64,000 bases of DNA. It comes from Stieleria marina. GTDB taxonomy: Bacteria > Planctomycetota > Planctomycetia > Pirellulales > Pirellulaceae. The first letter of the stretch is position 1; each line of letters opens with the position of its first letter. The stretch spans positions 5,332,001-5,396,000 of the forward strand of contig CP036526.1 in the NCBI GenBank assembly GCA_007741555.1. Reading direction: 5' to 3'. The notes under the pieces are model-generated. The model saw only the letters and a list, made by a program, of their open reading frames with translations. It was not told the DNA's origin and did not search any database. Below are positions 27,275 to 35,558 of the stretch, one piece after another. A program made the position numbers and the translations under genes.

Positions 27275-27576
27275 ACGCAGGATTCGGCCGCAATCGGGTG
27301 TGGGAGTTCGCGCCGGATTCGCATTGCGTTCACGCCCGTGAAGTCATGCGAACAGGGATTTGCTGCCGAAGCGATTTCCTGGAGTCGCAGGCAATTTTAT
27401 TTCGCTGCTGGCCACGTCCCATTTTGCGAAAAAATCTTGGCGCAATCTGCGCCCTCGGTCCCAAGATTCGGTGCCCTATTGAATGAATTCCGTCGATGGC
27501 AATGCCGTCGACTGCGATGCGGCTGAGCGTCAACAACGCTCGAATCGTTGTTCCATTCAATACTGTTGGATACCGA
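27275..27576 (+). promoter_or_regulatory. Leader region before the rhomboid gene with repeated blocks and a hairpin
   Basis: No supported gene lies in these 302 bp; a 71-codon frame starting at 27271 (ATGA overlap with the M50 gene) has no recognisable features. Two blocks, GATTCGGCCGC at 27281 and TTGCGTTCACGCCCGT at 27324-27339, resemble blocks before the TolC-like gene. An inverted repeat AATCTTGG/CCAAGATT (27433-27468), with an inner GGCGC/GCGCC, can form a hairpin but has no T-run. Confidence 0.4.
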
Positions 27577-28956
27577 ATGCTGTTTCCCTACGGAACTGAT
27601 GCGCCAATCTACCACCGTCCCATCGCGACGGTGTCAATTATCGTTATCAACATTGGGCTATTTTTGGCGACCGGCATGGGTGCAGTGTATGCGGTCGGAG
27701 CAACGCCGTACGACTGGTTGATCATCGAATTTGACCGCATCAATCCTTTTCAATGGGTGACCGGCGCCTTCATGCACGCTTCCTGGGGGCACCTGGTCGG
27801 CAACATGATCTTCCTCTGGTGTTTTGGAATCGTTGTCGAAGGCAAGTTGGGTTGGCGACAGTTTTCGCTGGTCTATCTGGTGCTCTGCTTGGGCGACGGC
27901 GCGATCTCGCAAATCCCCATGTTCGCGTTTTACGGAGGAGTAGGCGGGTGCCTCGGCGCGTCTGGTGTCATCTTTGCTCTGATCGCGATCTCGCTCTGCT
28001 GGGCCCCCGAGAACAACATGCATTGCCTTTTCTTTTGGTCGTTTTTTGTCCCCTTTCAATTTGACATTCGGATTCTGAGTTTAGGATTGTTTTACGGCGC
28101 CAAAGAAATGCTGCCACTATTTTTCACCGGCTTTCGCATGTCGACTCCCATGCTGCACTTGCTGGGGATGTCGGTCGGATTTGTGGTCGCGATTGCAATG
28201 TTGAAAAAGGGAATGGTCGATTGCGAAGGCTGGGACGTCATCTCACGTTATGGCGATCCGACGGCTCCACTTGACTCCTTGTTTTGCCGACTGACGAGAC
28301 GCCTGCCCAGCAAGCAGCGAAAACCTATTCGTGGCAATGATCGCCAAGGCGCATTGCAAGAAACGGATCCTGTCCAGGCGATTCTGCAAAACCCCAGTGC
28401 GTACAATCCACGCGGCTATGTTGCTCGATCCAATCGGTCCCGCCGACAAAAATCGAGCACCGAGAAATCCATCAGCTACAATCGCAGAATGCAAAACCCC
28501 AGCAACTTCGATCAATCCTCCGCCGATTCGGTCAATCAATCCCGGATGCGTGATCGACGCCTGGCCGCAGTCACATCCTTTCAAGCGGCAATCAATCGCC
28601 AAGGGACTGCCGAAGCACGGAAGTTGTTTGCAACCATCTGCGAGCATTGGGGAACCCACGCAATCAATTCCAAGTTGATGGCTGCCTACGCAAAACTGCT
28701 AGGCAAAAGCAAACGATATCTCGAATCGCTTGTCCCGTTGAAAATCTTGGTCTCCCGCCGCGCCAAGTGCGCCAACCAAGCTTGCTTGCGAATCGCACGC
28801 ATCCAGTTCCAGCTTCAAAACGACCGAGATTCCGCAGCAGCTTCGCTGAGCCAAATCTGTGAACCGATCGACGAATCGACTCGGCTTCAACAAGAGCAGC
28901 TCGCGGCGCTGATCAGAACATCGACAACAAACACAAAACCAACCGTGGCGACCTAA
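27577..28956 (+). CDS. Rhomboid family intramembrane serine protease with C-terminal helical extension
   Basis: A 459-residue protein from the ATG at 27577 (MLFPYGTDAPIYH), a common start form for this family; an in-frame ATG at 27496 adds 27 unlikely residues. The rhomboid core covers about 20-215, with the HASWGHLVGNMIFLW segment, the catalytic serine S129 in GASG, and the catalytic H194 in HLLGMSVGF. Both catalytic residues are present, so it should cleave transmembrane helices. The cytoplasmic tail (about 220-459) starts basic and ends in helices that resemble TPR units (SRRAKCANQACLRIARIQFQ). It follows the export cluster on the same strand after 302 bp. Cleavage of the giant protein's C-terminal helix is a possible role but is inference. 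Confidence 0.86.
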   Translation: MLFPYGTDAPIYHRPIATVSIIVINIGLFLATGMGAVYAVGATPYDWLIIEFDRINPFQWVTGAFMHASWGHLVGNMIFLWCFGIVVEGKLGWRQFSLVYLVLCLGDGAISQIPMFAFYGGVGGCLGASGVIFALIAISLCWAPENNMHCLFFWSFFVPFQFDIRILSLGLFYGAKEMLPLFFTGFRMSTPMLHLLGMSVGFVVAIAMLKKGMVDCEGWDVISRYGDPTAPLDSLFCRLTRRLPSKQRKPIRGNDRQGALQETDPVQAILQNPSAYNPRGYVARSNRSRRQKSSTEKSISYNRRMQNPSNFDQSSADSVNQSRMRDRRLAAVTSFQAAINRQGTAEARKLFATICEHWGTHAINSKLMAAYAKLLGKSKRYLESLVPLKILVSRRAKCANQACLRIARIQFQLQNDRDSAAASLSQICEPIDESTRLQQEQLAALIRTSTTNTKPTVAT

Positions 28957-29026
28957 GGCACAAGTCACAAGTCACTTGGGACAGGCACAGGGCAAGCAAT
29001 GCCTGTTGGGGTGTGTTTGCTGCACG

Positions 29027-30283
29027 CTACTGAAAATTGAACTCGATCGTCTCTCCTGACGCACGGGTTCCCAGTGCCCCCCACAATCCGTAATTGCTTT
29101 GAGTGCCCGGAAGCGTGACGCTGTCGACTTCGGCGGTCAGAGCCTTGCAATACACGGTGGGTGTGCGCGGATCACCGGCTTCGACCGAATCAGTCATAAA
29201 CACGACGGCACCGTCGCCCATCATCAAGTGCGATCCACCAGCGTGCCGGCTACTTGGCGGCACGATCCCGCGAGTGTCCGTGTGACCAGCCAAACAGACT
29301 TCGGAATTCGGCGGCAGAATCGTGTTGAACTGAGTTTGCAACGGATGAAAGATGGCCCACCGATATCCCCGTCGCGTCACGGGAGCACCAAGAATCGTAT
29401 AGCCATTGTCCCAGAATCTAGGCCGCTCTGGATCGATCTGCACCGGCGACGTAGCGTCAGCACAAGTCTTTGGATTGTCACCGACGACCAAACTGCCGCC
29501 ATTGTTGGTGGACGCATGCGTTCGGATGTCGCGGTCGCCCAAATCCGTTGCGATCTCTCCCACCATGATCGTGTTGGACAGTCCGTCGACAAAGTCACGA
29601 AACTTCATTGATTTGCGGGGCACAAACGCACCACGCATTCCGCACTGAGCACGGATCATTTGCCGCGCATCGGATTCGTATTGCCAGCTTCCATATCTGA
29701 AAATCGTCACGCCGTTTTCGCTGTCGTAGAACGAGTCCCCCGTGCAAGCCGCGTAGTTTGTGCGGCCTAAGGACGGCACGCCAAACCCCGGATCACTTGG
29801 ACAGCGAAAGGTGGGAATGTCAGTCGCCCAAGGCGGATAGTTTCCTTGAGTGGCACGGGGACCAAACGCGGGCCACAAGTCCCCATCCGCTTCGGTCATC
29901 GGATTGCTAATCTCTGACCACAATCCGGCCTGCTCCACAAAAGGCAACAGCCCAACCAAAAAACTCAGCTCCAATCGCGTGTAGCCGGTTCCGTCATTCA
30001 TGTCAGCCGCGCCGGCCGAGTTGCTGAATTCGTTTGTCGGCCCCGTGCCGTGAATCGGCAGTTGTTTAAAAGCACTGTGATAATTGTGGATACCGATGCC
30101 GATCTGGCGAACGTTGTTACTGCAGCTCATCCGTCGTGCGGCTTCGCGTGCCGCCTGAACGGCCGGCAGTAACAGCCCCACCAAAATGCCGATGATCGCA
30201 ATGACCACCAACAGTTCGACTAACGTGAACGCAGAACGTACCCTAGCTCTTGATAAATACATGGCATAAAAATTCTTACTCAA
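29027..30283 (-). CDS. DUF1559 protein with type II pseudopilin-like N terminus
   Basis: A 418-residue protein of the DUF1559 family, greatly expanded in planctomycetes. The prepilin-type cleavage and methylation site is seen near residues 15-45 ([20 protein letters not shown]), followed by the usual [17 protein letters not shown] helix. The C-terminal part has the family hallmark [15 protein letters not shown]. It is probably processed by a prepilin peptidase and built into a pilus-like or type II secretion-like fibre, but the family's exact role is not known. It starts 12 bp after the stop of a small lipoprotein gene, a pairing that is common for this family. Confidence 0.92.
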   Translation of the reverse strand: MSKNFYAMYLSRARVRSAFTLVELLVVIAIIGILVGLLLPAVQAAREAARRMSCSNNVRQIGIGIHNYHSAFKQLPIHGTGPTNEFSNSAGAADMNDGTGYTRLELSFLVGLLPFVEQAGLWSEISNPMTEADGDLWPAFGPRATQGNYPPWATDIPTFRCPSDPGFGVPSLGRTNYAACTGDSFYDSENGVTIFRYGSWQYESDARQMIRAQCGMRGAFVPRKSMKFRDFVDGLSNTIMVGEIATDLGDRDIRTHASTNNGGSLVVGDNPKTCADATSPVQIDPERPRFWDNGYTILGAPVTRRGYRWAIFHPLQTQFNTILPPNSEVCLAGHTDTRGIVPPSSRHAGGSHLMMGDGAVVFMTDSVEAGDPRTPTVYCKALTAEVDSVTLPGTQSNYGLWGALGTRASGETIEFNFQ

Positions 30284-30295
30284 GGAGACTTAGTA

Positions 30296-30466
30296 TTACT
30301 CTTCGACTTCGGAAAGTTCGCTATCTGCCGCTGCTTGCGCGGCCATATCATCAAAGTTGAATTCCGATGTTTCTTGGACCTGTCGGGGACCATCATCGCA
30401 TCCAGCCACGCAGCAAAACGCGGACAGGACAACCATCGAAAATGCGATTTTCAATCGAGAATTCAC
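30296..30466 (-). CDS. Small lipoprotein
   Basis: A 56-residue predicted lipoprotein. The preferred start is the GTG at 30466, which gives NSRLKIAFSMVVLSAFCCVAGC, a clean lipoprotein signal with lipobox CVAGC. The open frame reaches back to an ATG at 30607, but those 47 residues are Arg/Lys-rich and unlike a signal. The mature part is short and acidic (MAAQAAADSELSEVEE). It is the first gene of a probable pair with the DUF1559 gene 12 bp downstream. Function unknown. Confidence 0.7.
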   Translation of the reverse strand: MNSRLKIAFSMVVLSAFCCVAGCDDGPRQVQETSEFNFDDMAAQAAADSELSEVEE

Positions 30467-30841
30467 GGCGAACACCCACTTTGGTAAAATCGGGGAGCGG
30501 AAAATCTTCAAAGTGACCAATCGTACAGGTTCAGCTCTAACGTGCACGTTGCTTTTGCAAAAATTAATGCAATTTTTTGACCGAGCGATTCCGGCTGGTT
30601 GATTCACGGAATACCAGAGGCTCCGGGCGATCTAGCAGTAGTGTGACCATGCGGGCAAGACGCAGCGAATGTGGTAGCTTTGCCGCTGAGGCAGCTGGCG
30701 CAGCGATCTGCGAACCATTGGCTATTTCGCTGCAGTCACCGAATTGTGCTGCGACAACGCCCGCAATCGGGCAATCGTCCGGGTAATCAGCCGGGCAAGC
30801 TGCCGATCTAACTGCTCACTCACTCTCACACAAAAGCTCCG
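30467..30841. promoter_or_regulatory. Divergent intergenic region with 12-bp palindrome and AT-rich tract
   Basis: This 375-bp stretch lies between the lipoprotein/DUF1559 pair (minus) and the LarA-like gene (plus). It holds the perfect palindrome AACGTGCACGTT (30539-30550), directly followed by an AT-rich tract with TTGCA/TGCAA arms (about 30556-30572). Promoters for both directions are expected here. No coding frame in it looks real. Confidence 0.4.
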
Positions 30842-32107
30842 ATGACGACCTACTACTCCAACGGTTCCGCAACCACTTCGCTCACGTCCGATGACCTTCG
30901 CGAGGCATTGCTTGAAACGTTTGAGAAAATTGGCCGGCCCAAAAAAACGCTCATTCTGCCCCCCGATCACACTCGGCTCTTTAGCCGCGCCGGAGAACTC
31001 ACCGGCCAGTGCTACGAGATTTTGGGCGATTCCATCACCGACATCATGCCCGCGTTGGGCACCCATTCGCCAATGAAGCCGGACCAACTGGATCACATGT
31101 TTCCAGGTGTTCCCCAAAGTCTTTTTCGTCCTCACCGCTGGCGTGATGATGTCGTAACACTCGGAACGGTGCCCTCGTCCTATGTCAAAGAAGTCACCGG
31201 CGGCGTCTACGATCAGCCATGGCAAGCACAAGTCAACAAGATGCTGCGCGATGGCGGTCATGATTTGATCTTTTCAATCGGGCAAGTTGTTCCGCACGAA
31301 GTCATCGGCATGGCCAACTACAACAAGAATGTGTTTGTCGGAACCGGAGGCGCCGAAGGAATCAACGAGAGCCATTACTTGAGCGCCGTGTACGGAATCG
31401 AACAGACCCTGGGCCGCGCCAACACGCCACTGCGTCAGATCCTGAACTACGCGCAGGACAAATTCTGCCAAGACATGCCTTTGCTGTACGCCTTGACCGT
31501 CATCCAACAAATGCCCGACGGAACACTTCACACACGTGGTCTTTACATTGGCGACGATCACGACACCTTCTTTGCTGCCGCCGAACTTGCCAAAGAAGTC
31601 AACATTACGCATTTGGATCGCGCACCAAAGCATGTCGTCGCTTACTTGGATCCGGCCGAATTCAAAAGCACTTGGCTGGGCAACAAATCCATTTATCGAA
31701 CTCGTTTGGCAATCGCGACAGGCGGACGCTTGACCGTCCTGGGCCCCGCCGTTGAAGAATTTGGTGAAGACCCTCAGATCGACGTGTTGATCCGCAAGTA
31801 CGGGTATCGCACCAAGAAAGAGATCATTCAGCTAGTCGCCGAAAACGAAGACCTGGCAGCCAACCCGTCCGCCGCAGCGCATCTGGTTCATGGTTCGCAT
31901 GAAAACCGATTCGAGGTGATCTATGCGGCCGGCAAATTGTCCGCTGATGAAATTTCGTCGGTCAATTACACACCGGGAAATATCGACGACCTAATGAAGC
32001 GGTACGACGTCTCGAAACTCACCGACGGCTGGCACAAAGACGTCGATGGCAGCGAGTTTTACTTCATCCAAAACCCAGCGTTGGGTTTGTGGCAAGCACC
32101 GCTGTAA
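30842..32107 (+). CDS. LarA-like nickel-pincer epimerase family protein (possible D-mannonate epimerase)
   Basis: A 421-residue cytoplasmic protein of the lactate racemase (LarA, DUF2088) superfamily. The N-terminal Rossmann-like domain has LPPDHTRLFSRAGELT (about 40-55), and the motif NVFVGTGGAEGINESHYLSA near residues 162-181 matches the active-site region. Family members epimerise 2-hydroxy acids with a nickel-pincer nucleotide cofactor. Relatives of this length, with a long C-terminal part, are often called D-mannonate epimerase. No cofactor biosynthesis genes (larB, larC, larE) are next to it. It stands alone, divergent from the lipoprotein/DUF1559 pair. The substrate is inferred only from family resemblance. 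Confidence 0.8.
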   Translation: MTTYYSNGSATTSLTSDDLREALLETFEKIGRPKKTLILPPDHTRLFSRAGELTGQCYEILGDSITDIMPALGTHSPMKPDQLDHMFPGVPQSLFRPHRWRDDVVTLGTVPSSYVKEVTGGVYDQPWQAQVNKMLRDGGHDLIFSIGQVVPHEVIGMANYNKNVFVGTGGAEGINESHYLSAVYGIEQTLGRANTPLRQILNYAQDKFCQDMPLLYALTVIQQMPDGTLHTRGLYIGDDHDTFFAAAELAKEVNITHLDRAPKHVVAYLDPAEFKSTWLGNKSIYRTRLAIATGGRLTVLGPAVEEFGEDPQIDVLIRKYGYRTKKEIIQLVAENEDLAANPSAAAHLVHGSHENRFEVIYAAGKLSADEISSVNYTPGNIDDLMKRYDVSKLTDGWHKDVDGSEFYFIQNPALGLWQAPL

Positions 32108-32372
32108 ACGCAATGACGTTGGCAAGGGAATCACTGACTTGCGTTAGCAATCATTGATCCTTGTGATTTTTGATCGGTTGCTGACCGCCACCGAGAGCGA
32201 TTTCTGGCGAAACCGCTCCGATCACGGTGTTTCGGTGCCTTTTTCTGCCTTGGTCCACTTTGGGTGTTCTGCTAATCTCCGCCTCGACAGGCAAATTAGC
32301 CAGTTATTCAACGAAATGGGCAGCCACGGAAGGTTGCTCATCAGGCGTCAATACGCTGGAAAGGAATCCGAC

Positions 32373-32906
32373 GTGGAACAAGCCAAGCAAGCCGAAAGCC
32401 AGAAAGCAGCGTGCGTCCATATCCGCTGGATGATTCGCCGTGACATGCCGGCGGTTCTGGGCATTGAAAATAACTGTTTTGAATTCGCATGGACCGAAGA
32501 CGATTTCATTCGTTGTCTTCGCCAGCGAAATTGCATCGGGATGGTCGCCGAAAAAGATGACCAGGTCGTTGGGTTCATGATCTATGAACTTCACAAAAAC
32601 CGATTGCACATATTAAACTTTGCTGTTCACTCCGACCAGCGTCGTGGTGGCGTGGGCAATGCGATGGTCAGCAAATTGCTGGGCAAGCTGTCACACGAAC
32701 GTCGCAACCGCATCATGTTGGAAGTTCGCGAAACCAACCTGGAAGCGCAGTTGTTCTTCAAGTCATTGGGTTTCCGAGCCATCTCTGTCTTGCGTGACTT
32801 CTACGATGACACCGTCGAAGATGCTTATCTGATGCAGTTCCGGTATCAACCAACAGCAGAAGAACTGTCGCAGCCACACAATCGAATTTCACGCTTGGCT
32901 GGTTGA
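32373..32906 (+). CDS. rimI: RimI-type ribosomal protein N-acetyltransferase
   Basis: A 177-residue GNAT acetyltransferase from a GTG start at 32373, chosen because a strong AAGGA lies 7 bases upstream; the frame reaches back to 32154, but the extra 73 residues look non-coding. The GNAT fold shows ENNCFEFAWTEDDF near the start, acetyl-CoA-binding QRRGGVGNAM, and LEVRETNLEAQLFFKSLGF, a strong RimI signature. RimI acetylates the N-terminal alanine of ribosomal protein S18; planctomycete members may have other substrates. The C-terminal tail is slightly longer than in E. coli RimI. A good terminator follows at 32974. Nothing clear is seen in the 265 bp upstream. Confidence 0.85.
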   Translation: MEQAKQAESQKAACVHIRWMIRRDMPAVLGIENNCFEFAWTEDDFIRCLRQRNCIGMVAEKDDQVVGFMIYELHKNRLHILNFAVHSDQRRGGVGNAMVSKLLGKLSHERRNRIMLEVRETNLEAQLFFKSLGFRAISVLRDFYDDTVEDAYLMQFRYQPTAEELSQPHNRISRLAG

Positions 32907-32973
32907 TCGATCGGGCAGAACCCAATTTCCGCTCGCCATTTAGAAGTGGACGTGCTGGATCACAACAAAACTA

Positions 32974-33005
32974 GAAACCCTCTCGGTTACCGTGAGGGTT
33001 TCTTC
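32974..33005 (+). terminator. Rho-independent terminator after rimI
   Basis: Stem GAAACCCTC pairs with GAGGGTTTC, extended by CGG/CCG across one T-T mismatch with a TTA loop, followed by TTCTT. It lies about 70 bp after the rimI stop and may also serve the convergent gene at 33048. Confidence 0.75.
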
Positions 33006-33047
33006 ATGCGCATTTCAGGTGGAAGCGAACCACGTTATTGATTCGCA

Positions 33048-34238
33048 CTACAGAGGCTGAACATCGCCCATTTCATCAGCGGCATACTTCTTTGCGCTGC
33101 GAGTTCGCTTGAACAAAAAGAATAACGCAACGCCTGCCAGTGCCAGCAACCCAACTCCCAGTAGTGGGCGATAAAAAATCCACGCGATGCTGATCGTGAT
33201 CAGTGACCCAGCCGCCGCCAACAGGAAGGCGACAAATCCGGTTCCTGCACCAACGATGCTGCCAAACAAGGGCACGACATCGGCAAGCACTGAGAGTGGT
33301 TTCATCATCATCATGAAGCCAAAGAACATCATACCGCTGCCCAGGGCTCTCAAAATCCAAGTCATCTGAGCGTTCTTGGCTTCAGCAGTGGCGATCATTT
33401 GCTCGGGCGCGACGTTTCCCATACTCAGCATGTTCAACCGGGTGTCGTACTGCGTGACGTAGGGCTGCAATGTTTCGCCTTTCTGTTGGCTCATCACACT
33501 GACCATCGAATTTGGCACCGCGGTAAACGAGACTCGAATGTCGCCGATGCGAGGCATGTCGTCATACTGTCCACCCGGACGAAAATAAGCGACGGTTGTA
33601 CCGTTCTCTTCTTTGACCCGAATGTTCTCGCGAATGTCTTCGTCAATGTTTTCCAGTTCCACGTCCAGCCGATCATCGCCACTGATTTGGCTCGTCAGCG
33701 AACTGGAAAGCAAATAGCCTCCGACGTGAACCGTGCCGGCCTCTTGCGTCATCGATGGGAACCGCATCGATTCGGGATTGGTGTGCCCGCCCTTTTGATG
33801 AAAGTCACTGGAATCGACCAGCGAACTTTCCCAGTCCTTTTCGTAGTCATACGTGGTTTCGGTTCGCGTTCCGCCGCCCAGTTTCTTCTTGGTCTTGGAA
33901 GATTTCTTCTCAACCCATTGAAACATTTCGGCGTTGCGTTTTAACCGAATGCCATTGAACTGAACACCAAACTCTTTGTCAGCGAGCGTTTCGTCGGTGT
34001 TTGCCGTTCCCGTAAAGTAAACGAACTTGCCATCATTTTCGGGCAGGATTGAATCCGATTCGACGGAGACCACCGCGCCCGCACCTTCCTTCAATCCCTT
34101 GGCAGTTTTGACGGCTCGGCCCTCATTCCAAAACAACAACGGAACCGAGACAACTGTCAGCAGCACCCCAACAATGATGCCTTTAAAGGCGCCGCCAATG
34201 CGGCCAAACCAGGACTCTTCGGTGACAACAACGCTCAT
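33048..34238 (-). CDS. TMEM43-like membrane protein
   Basis: A 396-residue membrane protein of the TMEM43 (DUF1625) family, known from the animal inner nuclear membrane and present in some bacteria. One N-terminal membrane helix (about 17-37, GIIVGVLLTVVSVPLLFWNEGRA) is followed by a large soluble part (about 45-300) and three to four C-terminal helices (about 300-385). The WNEGRAVKTAKGLKEGAGAVVSV stretch right after the first helix is characteristic. Function in bacteria is unknown. It is on its own, with a convergent gene on one side and a 126-bp gap to the next same-strand gene on the other. Confidence 0.82.
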   Translation of the reverse strand: MSVVVTEESWFGRIGGAFKGIIVGVLLTVVSVPLLFWNEGRAVKTAKGLKEGAGAVVSVESDSILPENDGKFVYFTGTANTDETLADKEFGVQFNGIRLKRNAEMFQWVEKKSSKTKKKLGGGTRTETTYDYEKDWESSLVDSSDFHQKGGHTNPESMRFPSMTQEAGTVHVGGYLLSSSLTSQISGDDRLDVELENIDEDIRENIRVKEENGTTVAYFRPGGQYDDMPRIGDIRVSFTAVPNSMVSVMSQQKGETLQPYVTQYDTRLNMLSMGNVAPEQMIATAEAKNAQMTWILRALGSGMMFFGFMMMMKPLSVLADVVPLFGSIVGAGTGFVAFLLAAAGSLITISIAWIFYRPLLGVGLLALAGVALFFLFKRTRSAKKYAADEMGDVQPL

Positions 34239-34364
34239 TGAATCGCTTTCGATGAAACTGGGAGCAGAGAGTGGGAAATACGAATGGGCCGCTTGTTTGG
34301 CGAAGACAGCTTCCCATTCAGTAGTGATTGCTTTTCGCCGGCCAACAGGACACTCGATCTGGAT

Positions 34365-35492
34365 CTATTTGGCAAGTAGCATCAGTATCTCGTCTCTTGG
34401 CACAAAATTTAAAACCAACGGCTGTGATCCGTCATCTTGCGACTGCTGCCAAGTCACGTAGTAGCCCTCGTCGGTGCTGAGCACGTCAACATACCGACTG
34501 CATCCGGTCCCATGCGGACTGACAAAAAGTGGCTCTGTCAGACTCAGTCGATCAAGGCGCGCAAGGTCGTTGGTATCGACGACAGCGGCACCGCCAAGTT
34601 CTTCGCAAGAATAGCCCCGCGGACGCGCGACCGCGGATTGATGTTCGTCCAGATTGCGAACGCATTCCCCGCCATCGTAAAAGAACAAACCACGTTGCTG
34701 ACCAGCCAGAATCCCAACCGACGGCAATTCCACGATCGCAGTCCCGCGAGTCATGGCGACGTCCCAGGTAAACCCGCGTGGAAAAAAGTCAAACGAAGCG
34801 ACCCGCTCGATCGTCCCATCTGTCGCAAGCGGCACCTTGCCCGTATTGGAACTGCTCCAGCAAAACGGATGAGTACAAAAAAGCAAGTGTGATTGATCCT
34901 GGTGATCAAACACGAACGGATCCTTGACTTGAATGAACCGTGGGTCGCGCGTCGAAAGGATTGTTTCGACGGAGCCACTGGCCAATGAAGGCACATCTGC
35001 GGCGACGATACGGTCGACGGTCCAAACGCCCGTCCCGGGCTTCAAAAATTGCTCCAGGCCCGATGGATAATCGATTCCCGTCTTTTCGGTCGACAAAAAC
35101 AACTGCACGCCGCCGTCCACGATTCGCAGTGCAGTTCCTTCGATCGACAACACTTCATGACCGTCGGTATTCAAATCGGACTTGGACCAGCTCACGGCCT
35201 TCTGAAACGTTTGGCCATCATCGTCCGAGCGAAAGACCGCCATTTCCAGGCCACGTTCGCCCTTTCCCAATCCCGTTCGCGAATCACCTTGATTGCGATA
35301 TCGCCCGACCAACCACAGCGTGCCCGATGGATCCTTCACCAGATTCCCGCCACCGAACCAATGCCCTGTGCCAGGACGTTGCGGAGGCACGATCACGCGC
35401 GCTTTATCTTGATTGACAAGAGTTTGAGCAATCTGCGTCAGTACTTGCCGCTGCGTCGGATCAACAAGAGCAGCTTCGTTACGATCAGTCAA
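34365..35492 (-). CDS. Beta-propeller-like protein, possibly a glycosidase or sialidase-fold protein
   Basis: A 375-residue protein without signal peptide. Repeated beta-rich units (GNLVKDPSGTLWLVGRYRNQG; MAVFRSDDDGQTFQKA; QVKDPFVFDHQDQSHLLFCTHP; GYYVTWQQSQDD) suggest a five- or six-bladed propeller of the GH43/sialidase kind. The SDDDGQTF element is an Asp-box-like motif (SxDxGxTF). I cannot assign catalytic residues with confidence. It lies 66 bp after the Tat-exported Gfo/Idh/MocA gene on the same strand, so the two may form an operon for a sugar derivative. Confidence 0.7.
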   Translation of the reverse strand: MTDRNEAALVDPTQRQVLTQIAQTLVNQDKARVIVPPQRPGTGHWFGGGNLVKDPSGTLWLVGRYRNQGDSRTGLGKGERGLEMAVFRSDDDGQTFQKAVSWSKSDLNTDGHEVLSIEGTALRIVDGGVQLFLSTEKTGIDYPSGLEQFLKPGTGVWTVDRIVAADVPSLASGSVETILSTRDPRFIQVKDPFVFDHQDQSHLLFCTHPFCWSSSNTGKVPLATDGTIERVASFDFFPRGFTWDVAMTRGTAIVELPSVGILAGQQRGLFFYDGGECVRNLDEHQSAVARPRGYSCEELGGAAVVDTNDLARLDRLSLTEPLFVSPHGTGCSRYVDVLSTDEGYYVTWQQSQDDGSQPLVLNFVPRDEILMLLAK

Positions 35493-35558
35493 AGGATTTT
35501 GGTCAGCAAAAGGTCAGCGAGGGACGAGCATCTCGCAAACGAAATGCTCAGGTTCAGA

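Noticed and set aside
27271-27486. 71-codon frame overlapping the M50 gene stop (ATGA)
   Set aside because: The overlap is tempting, but the product has no recognisable feature and the region has repeat blocks and a hairpin that suit a leader.
28981-29006. ACAGGCA/TGCCTGT inverted repeat between the rhomboid and DUF1559 genes
   Set aside because: Short stem, long loop and no T-run; too weak to call a terminator.
32108-32372. AACGCAA/TTGCGTT repeat and extended RimI frame before rimI
   Set aside because: The repeat arms are 7 bp with a long loop, and the extra 73 residues lack GNAT features; the strong ribosome site favours the GTG at 32373.
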